The position numbers and the translations under genes were made by a program. The notes beneath the pieces were generated by a model. That model had not been told where the DNA came from and did not search any database. It saw nothing but the letters and a program-made list of their open reading frames with translations. DNA of 8,506 bases, taken from contig JAUXBV010000111.1 of NCBI GenBank assembly GCA_030619215.1, forward strand, positions 1 to 8,506, in the 5' to 3' direction. Below are positions 1-7,700 of the stretch, in pieces. Source of the DNA: Fibrobacterota bacterium. GTDB lineage: Bacteria; Fibrobacterota; Chitinivibrionia; Chitinivibrionales; JANQEN01. How positions within the stretch are numbered: position 1 is the first letter of the stretch; each line of letters opens with the position of its first letter.

Positions 1-20
1 CAAAACTTTTATAGAAGCAC

Positions 21-66
21 TTATACCGCAACACATTTAAGGCATTTATTATGAAAAGCGGTATAA
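21..66. repeat. 9-bp perfect inverted repeat
   Basis: TTATACCGC (21-29) and GCGGTATAA (58-66) are exact reverse complements separated by 28 nt. This could be a stem-loop or a two-half-site operator. There is no T-run after it on the plus strand, so it is not a typical intrinsic terminator. Confidence 0.4.
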
Positions 67-117
67 CTTAAAATACAAAAAGGTAAGATAATCATTGCAT
101 ATATAGAGGAGTTCGAG

Positions 118-138
118 AATAATAAATACTTTATTATT
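118..138. repeat. A/T palindrome, hairpin or operator candidate
   Basis: AATAATAAA (118-126) and TTTATTATT (130-138) are exact reverse complements around a 3-nt centre (TAC). It contains only A-T pairs, so an RNA hairpin would be weak. A DNA-binding site for a dimeric regulator is equally possible. It is followed directly by another possible stem (138-146 with 171-179). Confidence 0.35.
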
Positions 139-372
139 GGGAAGGTGCAAGTGTTTTCTAAGCTCATGATACCTTCTCATATCCGCACCCTAAGGCGGGA
201 TTGATATAACATACAATATTATCAATTCATTTTCCACGTTATTTATTAGCTATTTAAACCTTCTTTTAATATGTGAGACTGATTGAGAAAAAATGTATTA
301 TATTAAAAAACGGGCTCATCATATCAAACCGTATTAAAAAAAAGGCTTACTTTTCATTTTTCTTACCCGCAA

Positions 373-1308
373 ATGGCTATACAACAGAAAAAAGAGACGC
401 TTATGGACAGCACTAATTTAGACGGGTGCAGCATATTCAGTTATCCCCACGCATTTGTTGACAGGAGAAATGAACCCATCCTGATTATGCCTCTTGATGA
501 AAAGAAACATGGACAGTTGCATTCAATGTATAGTGATTGTGTGCCGAGAAACACCTTCAACGGCCTTCCTCCGATTAAAGATGAGGCTTGTAAGAAATGG
601 GTGGACGACATGATCGGCAATGCCACAAACCTGATTGCCGTATCGTTTGAAAGGGGGATTGTAGGACACACCGCCCTTTTCCCCATGCAGAATAAAATGG
701 TTGAAATGATAATTGTGGTAACACCTCAATTTCAATACCGGGGCATCGGCACACAGCTCACGCAATGCTCCATTCAACTGGCCTATGAAGCAGGCTATGG
801 TAAGGTCTGGCTATCGGTAGAGATGAGTAATTATGTTGCGCGGCATATCTATCTGAAATGCGGATTCGAGTATTTAAATTACGGCCTTGAAGATGAGCTG
901 GATATGACTTTTGATTTGCAGCGCTATCGCGAAGTTGCCAATATTACGGTCAATGATATAATGAGAGGGGAAATATTTTCAATTCATAAGAATGGCAGCT
1001 GCAAGGAAGCCATCGGCCTGTTGCTGAAAAATCCGATCGAGGCCCTACCGGTGATAGACAATGAGGAAAAGATAGTTGGTATTATTTCTGAAACTGACCT
1101 GATAAAGGAAGTTAATCTGGATAAGAAAGTTAATACTATCATGACCAGGGAAGTCCTTACCATTCGAAATACCTATACCCTTGATAAAGTTATCAGATTA
1201 TGCCAGTCCAGAAAGATCCGCTGTTTTCCGGTTGTTGACAAGGAGAACAAGCTGATCGGCGTTATCGGCAGGAAAGATATTTTGTCTTATTATGACAGGG
1301 AGTTATAA
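373..1308 (+). CDS. GNAT-family N-acetyltransferase fused to a CBS-domain pair
   Basis: This is a predicted soluble protein of 311 aa. Residues about 35-185 are a GNAT acetyltransferase domain. The acetyl-CoA pyrophosphate-binding loop is visible as QYRGIGTQL, followed by the usual NxxARxxYxxxGF-type motif (NYVARHIYLKCGFEY). Residues about 188-311 form two CBS repeats, each with the xPVxD...xxGxIxxxD pattern (ALPVIDNEEKIVGIISETD and CFPVVDKENKLIGVIGRKD). CBS pairs commonly bind adenine nucleotides, so the acetyltransferase may be controlled by ATP/AMP or a similar ligand; that is inference, and the acceptor is unknown. Start: the ATG at 373 has no visible ribosome-binding site. The in-frame ATG at 403 (residue 11) follows a purine-rich AAAGAGA and may be the true start. 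It runs convergently into the HAD gene with 4 bp between stops and has no obvious functional link to the formate dehydrogenase operon. Confidence 0.85.
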   Translation: MAIQQKKETLMDSTNLDGCSIFSYPHAFVDRRNEPILIMPLDEKKHGQLHSMYSDCVPRNTFNGLPPIKDEACKKWVDDMIGNATNLIAVSFERGIVGHTALFPMQNKMVEMIIVVTPQFQYRGIGTQLTQCSIQLAYEAGYGKVWLSVEMSNYVARHIYLKCGFEYLNYGLEDELDMTFDLQRYREVANITVNDIMRGEIFSIHKNGSCKEAIGLLLKNPIEALPVIDNEEKIVGIISETDLIKEVNLDKKVNTIMTREVLTIRNTYTLDKVIRLCQSRKIRCFPVVDKENKLIGVIGRKDILSYYDREL

Positions 1309-1315
1309 CCTGTCA
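1293..1315. terminator. Hairpin at convergent gene ends, possible weak bidirectional terminator
   Basis: TGACAGG (1293-1299) pairs exactly with CCTGTCA (1309-1315) around a 9-nt loop. The hairpin spans both the GNAT-CBS stop (TAA, 1306-1308) and the HAD stop (TGA on the minus strand, 1313-1315). Neither side has a clear T-run, so efficient intrinsic termination is doubtful. Confidence 0.3.
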
Positions 1316-1783
1316 GGATCGCAAAGTAGCCTTCAGACGCAGAGGATTTTTAAGAAGATCAAGCGCTGAAATTATATCCCGGCAAACAACATCCGCAGCA
1401 AGTATCGTTTCCCCGGCAGCGCCTTCCTCCTGCATCAGTGCAATTCCTAAAGCAGCTTTTTTGAGCATGAGTTGGTCATTTCGGCCATTACCAATACAAA
1501 CAACAGTATTTGGATCAAGCCGCATAATATAATCAAATTTTCCTTTGCTCTGGTCTTTTTCAGGAACAATGGTGAGAGTGCAGGGGATATCTTTAACCTC
1601 TGATTCAACTTTGCCAAATGTGTCAGCAGTCAAAACGTGAATTTGGAGTTTCCCTGATAAATTTACTAATGCTTCTCTCACGCCGGTAATAAGCTGCCCG
1701 TCAATAGCCATTGTGCCGTTGTAGTCAAGAACTATATGTTCAAGCAGTAATTTTTTATAGCCGGGTATTTGTATTTCTATCAT
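1313..1783 (-). CDS. HAD-superfamily protein, soluble P-type ATPase-like
   Basis: A compact 156-aa HAD-fold protein without a cap domain large enough for a typical phosphatase. Motif I is VLDYNGT with the predicted nucleophile Asp20. Motif II is the Thr in VLTADT (Thr52), the motif III lysine is probably Lys80 or Lys82, and motif IV is GNGRND (98-103). The second Asp of the usual DxDGT, the general acid in HAD phosphatases, is Asn22, and the usual GDGxND reads GNGRND. DxxGT with a downstream GxGxND resembles the phosphorylation domain of P-type ATPases. From memory, this matches the family annotated as 'soluble P-type ATPase' (COG4087), whose substrate is unknown. No membrane segments are present, so it cannot be a transporter alone. 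It is in the same orientation as the fdh operon but separated from it by a MITE-like element. Its C-terminal end converges on the GNAT-CBS gene. Confidence 0.8.
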   Translation of the reverse strand: MIEIQIPGYKKLLLEHIVLDYNGTMAIDGQLITGVREALVNLSGKLQIHVLTADTFGKVESEVKDIPCTLTIVPEKDQSKGKFDYIMRLDPNTVVCIGNGRNDQLMLKKAALGIALMQEEGAAGETILAADVVCRDIISALDLLKNPLRLKATLRS

Positions 1784-1812
1784 TGTTTATTTCTGGTTTA
1801 ATGAAAATCAGC

Positions 1813-1971
1813 TAATTAGAGTCTGTCCGAAAACTAGGTAAAACTGTCATTTCGACCATAGGGAGAAATCTTCCTTTTCTAAGAATCAACAACTTACAGA
1901 TTTCTACCACAGGCACCTTGTCCCTTCGGTCGAAATGACAAAATGATGTGTTTCCGGCCAGACACTAATTA
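1813..1971. mobile_element. MITE-like element with nested inverted repeats
   Basis: The two ends, 1813-1834 and 1950-1971, are inverted copies matching at 19 of 22 positions. The outermost 7 bases, TAATTAG, are identical. Inside them, 1845-1864 and 1921-1940 form a second inverted pair matching at 18 of 20 (core TGTCATTTCGACC / GGTCGAAATGACA). A third 8-bp pair lies inside that (AGAAATCT 1864-1871 with AGATTTCT 1898-1905). There is no ORF in the about 159 bp. A TA or palindromic TAATTA at both borders could be a target-site duplication but cannot be told apart from the terminal repeat. This is the expected form of a non-autonomous, transposase-mobilised element. Transcribed, it would fold into a long hairpin just downstream of fdhA and might help end that transcript. 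Confidence 0.7.
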
Positions 1972-4650
1972 CGTTTTACTCACCTTTGCAGCACAAACTT
2001 TATACTCAGGTATTTTAGCAACCGGATCCAATGCCGGATTGGTCAGCCTGTTTGCCGGCGATTCCGCGTAATGAAAAGGAATGTAGATCGTTCCCCTGCC
2101 GATATTTTCAGTAACACAGGCAGGCGCTTCTATTGCTCCTCTGCGCGTTTCTATCTTTACCTTTTTGTTGTTTTTAATTTTCAGTTTCGCAGCGTCTTCC
2201 TTTGATATCATTACCATCGGCCCAGCCAGTTTATTAAGACCTTCGGTCTTTCTGCTCATGGTTCCCGTATGAAACTGCTCCAGTATTCGGCCTGTGGTTA
2301 AAATAAAAGGGTATTTTTTATCAGGCGTTTCAGCCGGTTCTTTGAACTCAATAGCCTTCATCAGGCCGAGGCCCCGTTTAAATCCCTGTGTATGCAATAC
2401 CGGCGTTCCCGGATGTTTACTATCCGGGCAGGGCCATTGCAGCCCGTCAACTGTTTTCAACCGCGCCCATGAAATCCCGCCGTATGAAGGAGCAAGGGCA
2501 GCGATCTCTTTACATATATCTTCTGCAGAGGTGAAGTTCCACGAGGCGCCCATTGCCTTTGCAATTCCCTGAATGATTTCCCAGTCCTCCTTTGCCTGGC
2601 CCGGCGCACTGACCGCTTTTTCCAGGCGCTGAACGCGGCGTTCCGTGTTGGTTAACGTGCCGCTTTTTTCTGCAAAGCAGGCGGAAGGAAGCACTACATC
2701 AGCGAACTGTGCTGTCTCGGTGAGGAAGATATCCTGCACCACCATGAAATCGATCCGCCTGAAAGCTTCTTCAACATGATGCTGGTCAGGATCGCTGAGG
2801 AACGGGTTCTCACCCATTACGTAAAGAGCTTTCAGGGAGCCGTTATACGCCCCATCGATCATTTCCGTAACAGTCAACCCCACTCTATCTGGCAGTTTTG
2901 CATTCCAGCCTTTTTCAAATTTATCCTGCGCGGATTTGTCAATTACTTTCTGGTAAGCAGGGTACACGTTGGGCAGGCAGCCCATATCACAGGCGCCCTG
3001 TACATTTGACTGGCCGCGCAGCGGATTTACACCGCCACCGACCTTACCGATATTTCCGCAGAGCATCTGAAGATTGGCTGTTGACCAGACATTGTCAGTG
3101 CCGGTGGTATGCTGGGTAATGCCCATAGCATAGAATACCGCTGCTGTTTCAGCTTTACCAAAGAGTTCAGCGATTTTCTTCAGGGTCTCTGTAGGGATAC
3201 CTGAGATTTTCTCTACATATTTAGGGGTGTATTTTATTACTTCGTCTTTAAGTTCATTAAAACCTTCACACCGTGAGGCAATATATTCTTTATCTTCCCA
3301 GCCGTTTTTTAAGATAAGGTGCATGATTCCATTTATAACGGCAACGTCAGTTCCACAACGTTGCTGTGCATAAATATATGCATGATCAGCCAGTTTTATT
3401 TTCTTTGGGTCAATGACAATAAGCTTTGTGCTGCCGGAACGAACAGCCTGTTTAATGCGCGCAGCAATAACCGGGTGCGTAGCAGTTGTGTCCGAGCCTA
3501 TCACAAGAATGACATCCGCTTTTTTTATACCGGCAATGTCATTGGTCATTGCTCCGCTTCCCAGTGAGGAAGCCAGACCGGCCACCGTAGAGGAGTGGCA
3601 GAGACGGGCACAGTGGTCTACATTGTTTGTGCCTATCTCCTTTCGCATGAATTTCTGGAATGCATAGTTTTCCTCATTTGTGCATTTAGCTGAGGATAAG
3701 CCCGCAATGCTGTCACTCCCATGTTCTTTCTTTATGGCATTGAGCTTTTCAGCGATAAGCGAGAACGCCTTGTTCCAGCTTGCAGGTTTGAGATTTCCCT
3801 TTGTATCTTTAATGAGGGGTGTTGTCAGCCGTTCATCGCTTCCAATGAAGTCAAACCCGAAGCGGCCTTTAATGCAGAGCATCCCGTCATTTGCAGCAGC
3901 GCCCTCAACGCCGCTTATCCTTACAATTTTGTTCCTCTTTTTATCTACATGTAATGCAATTTTGCAGCCGACTCCGCAGTAGGGGCATACGGTCTCTACT
4001 TTTTCTATATTTTTATTAACCGGTTTATTGTGTATCTGTTTTTCTATCAGTGCGCCTGTGGGGCAGATCTGAATGCACTCGCCGCATGCCACGCAACTGG
4101 ATTTATTCCACGGCATATCAGCGTCCGCAACTACCCTTGAGTCAATTCCCCGGTAACCCATATCCAGCACTTCATTTACCACATTGTAATTGCATGCCCT
4201 GATACATCTGAAACAGCGGATGCATTTGCTCTCGTCATAAAGAAGCATTGGGTGTGAATCATCGAGGGAGTGTTCCCGTTCCAGTTTCGGATAGGGAGCT
4301 TTTTTTAGGCCGCAGTGATGTGCAACCCTTGCCAGGTCGTTTGCTTCCGGATCTGAAAGATCGAAGTTGCCGTCCGCAAGGAGCAGGCCGACCACAACCT
4401 TTCGCGCAGCTTTGACATTCACGCTTTCGGTATGAACAACCATTCCCTCCTTCACTTCAAGCATACAGGCAAGCTGCAAGCCGCGCATACCTTTCACTTC
4501 AACAACACAGACGCGGCAGTTACCGGACTTGCCCACGCGGGGATGATAGCAGAGTGTGGGAATATAAATACCAACACGCTCTGCAGCCTGCAGAATTGTA
4601 TCTCCATCATTTGCTTTTACTTTTTTTCTATTTATTGTAATTTTCGGCAT
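1969..4650 (-). CDS. fdhA: Formate dehydrogenase catalytic (alpha) subunit, molybdopterin/[Fe-S]
   Basis: A cytoplasmic molybdo- or tungsto-enzyme of 893 aa predicted to oxidise formate to CO2 or run the reverse. The N-terminus is a NuoG-like [2Fe-2S] domain (Cys34, 45, 48, 62). A ferredoxin domain with two [4Fe-4S] clusters follows (Cys143/146/149/153 and Cys186/189/192/196). The catalytic domain begins with its own [4Fe-4S] site (Cys222/225/229/259). The active-site motif is CARLCHSSTVAGL with Cys351-His352, so this is the cysteine, not the selenocysteine, form. RGQSNVQGACDMG carries the conserved formate-site Arg. The C-terminal molybdopterin-dinucleotide-binding domain starts near residue 780. 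There is no Tat signal, which fits a soluble enzyme. The His/Cys [4Fe-4S] site usually found between the [2Fe-2S] and ferredoxin domains is missing. It is the last gene of the operon after the NuoE-like and NuoF-GltD genes, which would accept its electrons. The start at 4650 fits the usual MPKITI-type N-terminus; its ribosome-binding site is weak. Confidence 0.93.
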   Translation of the reverse strand: MPKITINRKKVKANDGDTILQAAERVGIYIPTLCYHPRVGKSGNCRVCVVEVKGMRGLQLACMLEVKEGMVVHTESVNVKAARKVVVGLLLADGNFDLSDPEANDLARVAHHCGLKKAPYPKLEREHSLDDSHPMLLYDESKCIRCFRCIRACNYNVVNEVLDMGYRGIDSRVVADADMPWNKSSCVACGECIQICPTGALIEKQIHNKPVNKNIEKVETVCPYCGVGCKIALHVDKKRNKIVRISGVEGAAANDGMLCIKGRFGFDFIGSDERLTTPLIKDTKGNLKPASWNKAFSLIAEKLNAIKKEHGSDSIAGLSSAKCTNEENYAFQKFMRKEIGTNNVDHCARLCHSSTVAGLASSLGSGAMTNDIAGIKKADVILVIGSDTTATHPVIAARIKQAVRSGSTKLIVIDPKKIKLADHAYIYAQQRCGTDVAVINGIMHLILKNGWEDKEYIASRCEGFNELKDEVIKYTPKYVEKISGIPTETLKKIAELFGKAETAAVFYAMGITQHTTGTDNVWSTANLQMLCGNIGKVGGGVNPLRGQSNVQGACDMGCLPNVYPAYQKVIDKSAQDKFEKGWNAKLPDRVGLTVTEMIDGAYNGSLKALYVMGENPFLSDPDQHHVEEAFRRIDFMVVQDIFLTETAQFADVVLPSACFAEKSGTLTNTERRVQRLEKAVSAPGQAKEDWEIIQGIAKAMGASWNFTSAEDICKEIAALAPSYGGISWARLKTVDGLQWPCPDSKHPGTPVLHTQGFKRGLGLMKAIEFKEPAETPDKKYPFILTTGRILEQFHTGTMSRKTEGLNKLAGPMVMISKEDAAKLKIKNNKKVKIETRRGAIEAPACVTENIGRGTIYIPFHYAESPANRLTNPALDPVAKIPEYKVCAAKVSKT

Positions 4651-4705
4651 AATTAAAAATCTCAGTTACTGGTTATATGTTAATTGACGATTACAGGTTT
4701 TCACA

Positions 4706-4747
4706 CGTTTACCGATCATCGGCCACCGCTCACCGATCACTGCCCAC
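4706..4747. repeat. Degenerate 7-bp tandem repeat, six units
   Basis: On the minus strand the units read GTGGGCA, GTGATCG, GTGAGCG, GTGGCCG, ATGATCG, GTAAACG, with a consensus near GTGANCG. They occupy most of the 101-bp gap between the NuoF-GltD gene and fdhA and begin 4 bp past the TAG stop of the upstream gene. The 7-bp phase is kept without indels. Such heptamer arrays are known as intergenic repeats in several bacterial groups; no function is evident here. Confidence 0.7.
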
Positions 4748-4751
4748 CAAT

Positions 4752-7700
4752 CTATTCCTCCAGATCGCAGTTGAGACAACGTTTCGTTTCTTTAATAGCA
4801 GCACTCTGGCTTAAACACAATTCCACTTCGCGTTTCGGGGATCGTTTCTTTACTGCAATTGAAGGAATCCGGACCCGCGCTGCAGTACCTTCAGGTTCTA
4901 TAACTTTTAAGTTCGTTTTATCTTCTGCAGGTGCAAATACCTGCTCAATATTTCCATCGCCGCCGAAATGCCTGTCAATTTGTGAAGCCAGTTTTCTTCC
5001 CTCTGCAATGGATTCAATGACCGATGACGGGCCAAGCACCACATCACCACCGGCAAAAATACCTTTTGATTTTGTCATATTTGTTTTTTCATTAACATCA
5101 ATCGTGCCCCATTTGCTGACGTTTCGCGGAGCGGTTTTCGGGAATGTCGGGCGCTGCCCAATGGCTGGGATAACCGTGTCTGTATCAATGAAGAAGGTAC
5201 TGCCCTCAATGGGTACCGGTTTCGGCCTGCCGCTGGTATCAACCGGGCCGAGCTTCATGTTCTGAAAGGTCATTCTCAATCGTGAATCATGTTTCTCAAT
5301 ACTGACCGGGGCAGCAAGTATTCTGATCTGGATTTTTTCCTTCCGCGCCTCCTCTATCTCATCCTCTGTTGCAGGCATCTGCTCTTCGGAGCGGCGGTAT
5401 ACAATTGAAACCTGCTTTGCGCCTTGGCGGAGTGCAGCTCTCGCTGCGTCAATCGCGGCATTACCACCACCTATAACGATAACCTGACTGCCGATTTTTG
5501 CTTTTTTATTACTGTTTGCTTTTCGGAGAAAATCAACACAATCAATAACCCCGTCCACATCTTCACCCGGTATTCGCAGGTTGATTCCCTTATGTGCACC
5601 GGTTGCAATCACTACAGCATCATATTTTTTAGCAAGCTCTTCAACTGACTTGACAGGCGCGTTAAGTTTTATGGTTAATCCCAATGAGTCAATTTCTTTT
5701 TGAAGAACTTTTGCCGGCAAACGATAATCCGGGATACCGGTCCACATCATACCGCCGGCACGTGAGAGCGCTTCAAACACGGTAACCCTATGACCGAGAA
5801 GCTGCAGGTAATATCCCGCTGATAAACCGCAGGGGCCTGAACCGATAATTGCGATACGCTTTCCTCTCTTTTTCGCAGCCGGTATCTTTCGCGCCGGGCC
5901 GCCCAGATCTGTTGCTACACGTTTGAGCGCACGGATCGCAATGGGATCGTCAATCTGCCCCCTGCGGCATTTTGTCTCACAGGGGTGAAAGCAGACTCGG
6001 CCGCAGACAAAGGGAAATGGAATCTTTTCACGGACAACGTTATATGCATCCTTATATCGTTTCTTACCTATGTATCGAATGTAACGCGGCACATCAACAT
6101 TCGCCGGACAGGTGTGTTTACACGGCGCCTCGACAATTTTTTTACAGACAACTGCACGGCATTTATGTTGCTCAATATGCTCCTCATATTCATGCCGGAA
6201 ATATTGTAATGTTGTAAGCACCGGATTCGGTGCGGTCTGCCCAAGCCCGCATAATGCAGTTGCCTTGATTCCATTGCCGATTTCGATAAGAAGGTCGATA
6301 TCTTCCGGTTTTCCCTCACCTGCTGTTATCCTCTCAAGTATACTCAGCATTTCAGCAGTGCCTATCCGGCAGGGTGTGCACTTGCCACATGACTCAGCTC
6401 TGGTAAATTCAACGAAATACCTGGCGATATCGACCATGCAGGAGTCTTCATCAAGGACAACCATTCCGCCTGAACCCATGATTGATCCAACTTTTGCGAG
6501 CGCTTCATAATCCACGGGCATGTCAAGGAGCTCCGCCGGGATACATCCACCGGAAGGGCCTCCTGTCTGGACGGCTTTAATTTTTTTATTGTCAAGAATG
6601 CCGCCACCGATATCAAATACTATTTCACGCAGGGAGATTCCCATGGGAACCTCAACCAGGCCGGAATTTTTTACCTTACCGACAAGACTGAAGACCTTGG
6701 TTCCCTTGCTCTCTTTCGTCCCGATACTTGCATACCAGGTTGAACCCTTATTGATAATACTGGAGATATTCGCCCATGTTTCCACATTATTGATATTTGT
6801 CGGTTTACCAAAGAGTCCTTTATTGGCTGGGAAGGGCGGCCGCGGACGGGGCATACCACGATTTCCTTCTATAGAAGTCATGAGAGCCGTTTCTTCTCCG
6901 CAGACGAATGCTCCCGCACCCTCTTTTACTTTTATATGAAAAGAGAAGCCGGTACCCATGATATTGTCACCGAGCAGGCCGTATTGTTTCGCCTGCTGTA
7001 TTGCGATTCTGACATTATTAACTGCAAGAGGATATTCTGCCCGTATGTAAATATACCCTTCAACAGGGCATATACCTTTTGACATTGCGTAGGCCCCGAT
7101 AGCCATACCTTCCAAAACAGAGTGCGGATCACCCTCCATGATCGAGCGGTCCATGAATGCACCCGGATCACCTTCATCTGCATTGCAGATAATGTATCGA
7201 AATGACAGTTCCTTTGCATTGCGGCAGAATTCCCATTTCAAACCGGTAGGAAATCCCCCGCCTCCGCGACCGCGTAATCCGGATTTTTTTATTGTTGTAA
7301 TGACATCTGCAGGCGCTGTTTCCAATACCTTCCCAAGCGCAGAATACCCATCTACCGAAATGTAATCCTCAATACTGTTCGGGTCTATTTTACCATTATT
7401 TCTCAATGCAATACGCATCTGCCGGGAGTAGAAAGGGATATCTTTATAATTGGCAATTTTACGTTTATTCTGCGGATCCTCATACAGGAGACGCTCAACA
7501 ATAATTCCCTTCTTAATTGTCTTTTGAATTATTTCACGGACGTCTTTATTGTTATTGTCACAGCTCACAGCGCGATAAAATATTCCCTCAGGCTCAATCA
7601 CAAGGAGCGGCCCCTGCTGGCAAAAGCCATGGCAGCCGCTGAGCTTGATTTCAACTTTTGCTGTCAGCTTCTGCTTTTTCAACTCCTGTGTAAAAGCTTT

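Larger units (their letters stand above)
1..372. other. Intergenic region with several inverted repeats, no gene seen
   Basis: I see no convincing coding sequence, tRNA or known riboswitch here. The stretch is AT-rich and holds several potential hairpins in a row: a 9-bp perfect inverted repeat (TTATACCGC at 21-29, GCGGTATAA at 58-66), a 9-bp A/T palindrome with a 3-nt centre (118-138), a stem pairing 138-146 with 171-179 including one G-T pair, and a short GC stem at 183-198. It lies upstream of the GNAT-CBS gene and could be its leader, or hold the end of an upstream transcript. I could not place a confident promoter: TATTAT-like boxes near 296-304 lack a well-spaced -35 box. Confidence 0.5.

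Noticed and set aside
283..304. Promoter for the GNAT-CBS gene (TTGAGA with TATTAT/TATATT)
   Set aside because: The spacing between the boxes is only 7-10 bp, too short for a sigma-70 promoter.
3400..3600. Possible SECIS element or TGA-encoded selenocysteine in fdhA
   Set aside because: The active-site codon is TGC and the frame is open throughout, so no selenocysteine decoding is needed.
1969..4650. Assimilatory or periplasmic nitrate reductase instead of formate dehydrogenase
   Set aside because: The CxxxCH active-site motif and RGQSNVQGACDMG are of formate dehydrogenase type, and no Tat signal is present.
4699..4750. CRISPR-like repeat array
   Set aside because: The repeat is only 7 bp with no spacers; it is a direct tandem heptamer array.
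4684..5265. 193-aa plus-strand open frame opposite the NuoF-GltD gene
   Set aside because: It is antisense to a clearly recognisable flavoprotein and shows no domain-like motifs; it is best explained as a shadow frame.
6112..6939. Plus-strand open frames of 132 and 139 aa
   Set aside because: Both are antisense to the conserved NuoF [4Fe-4S] and NADH-binding region and have no recognisable features of their own.
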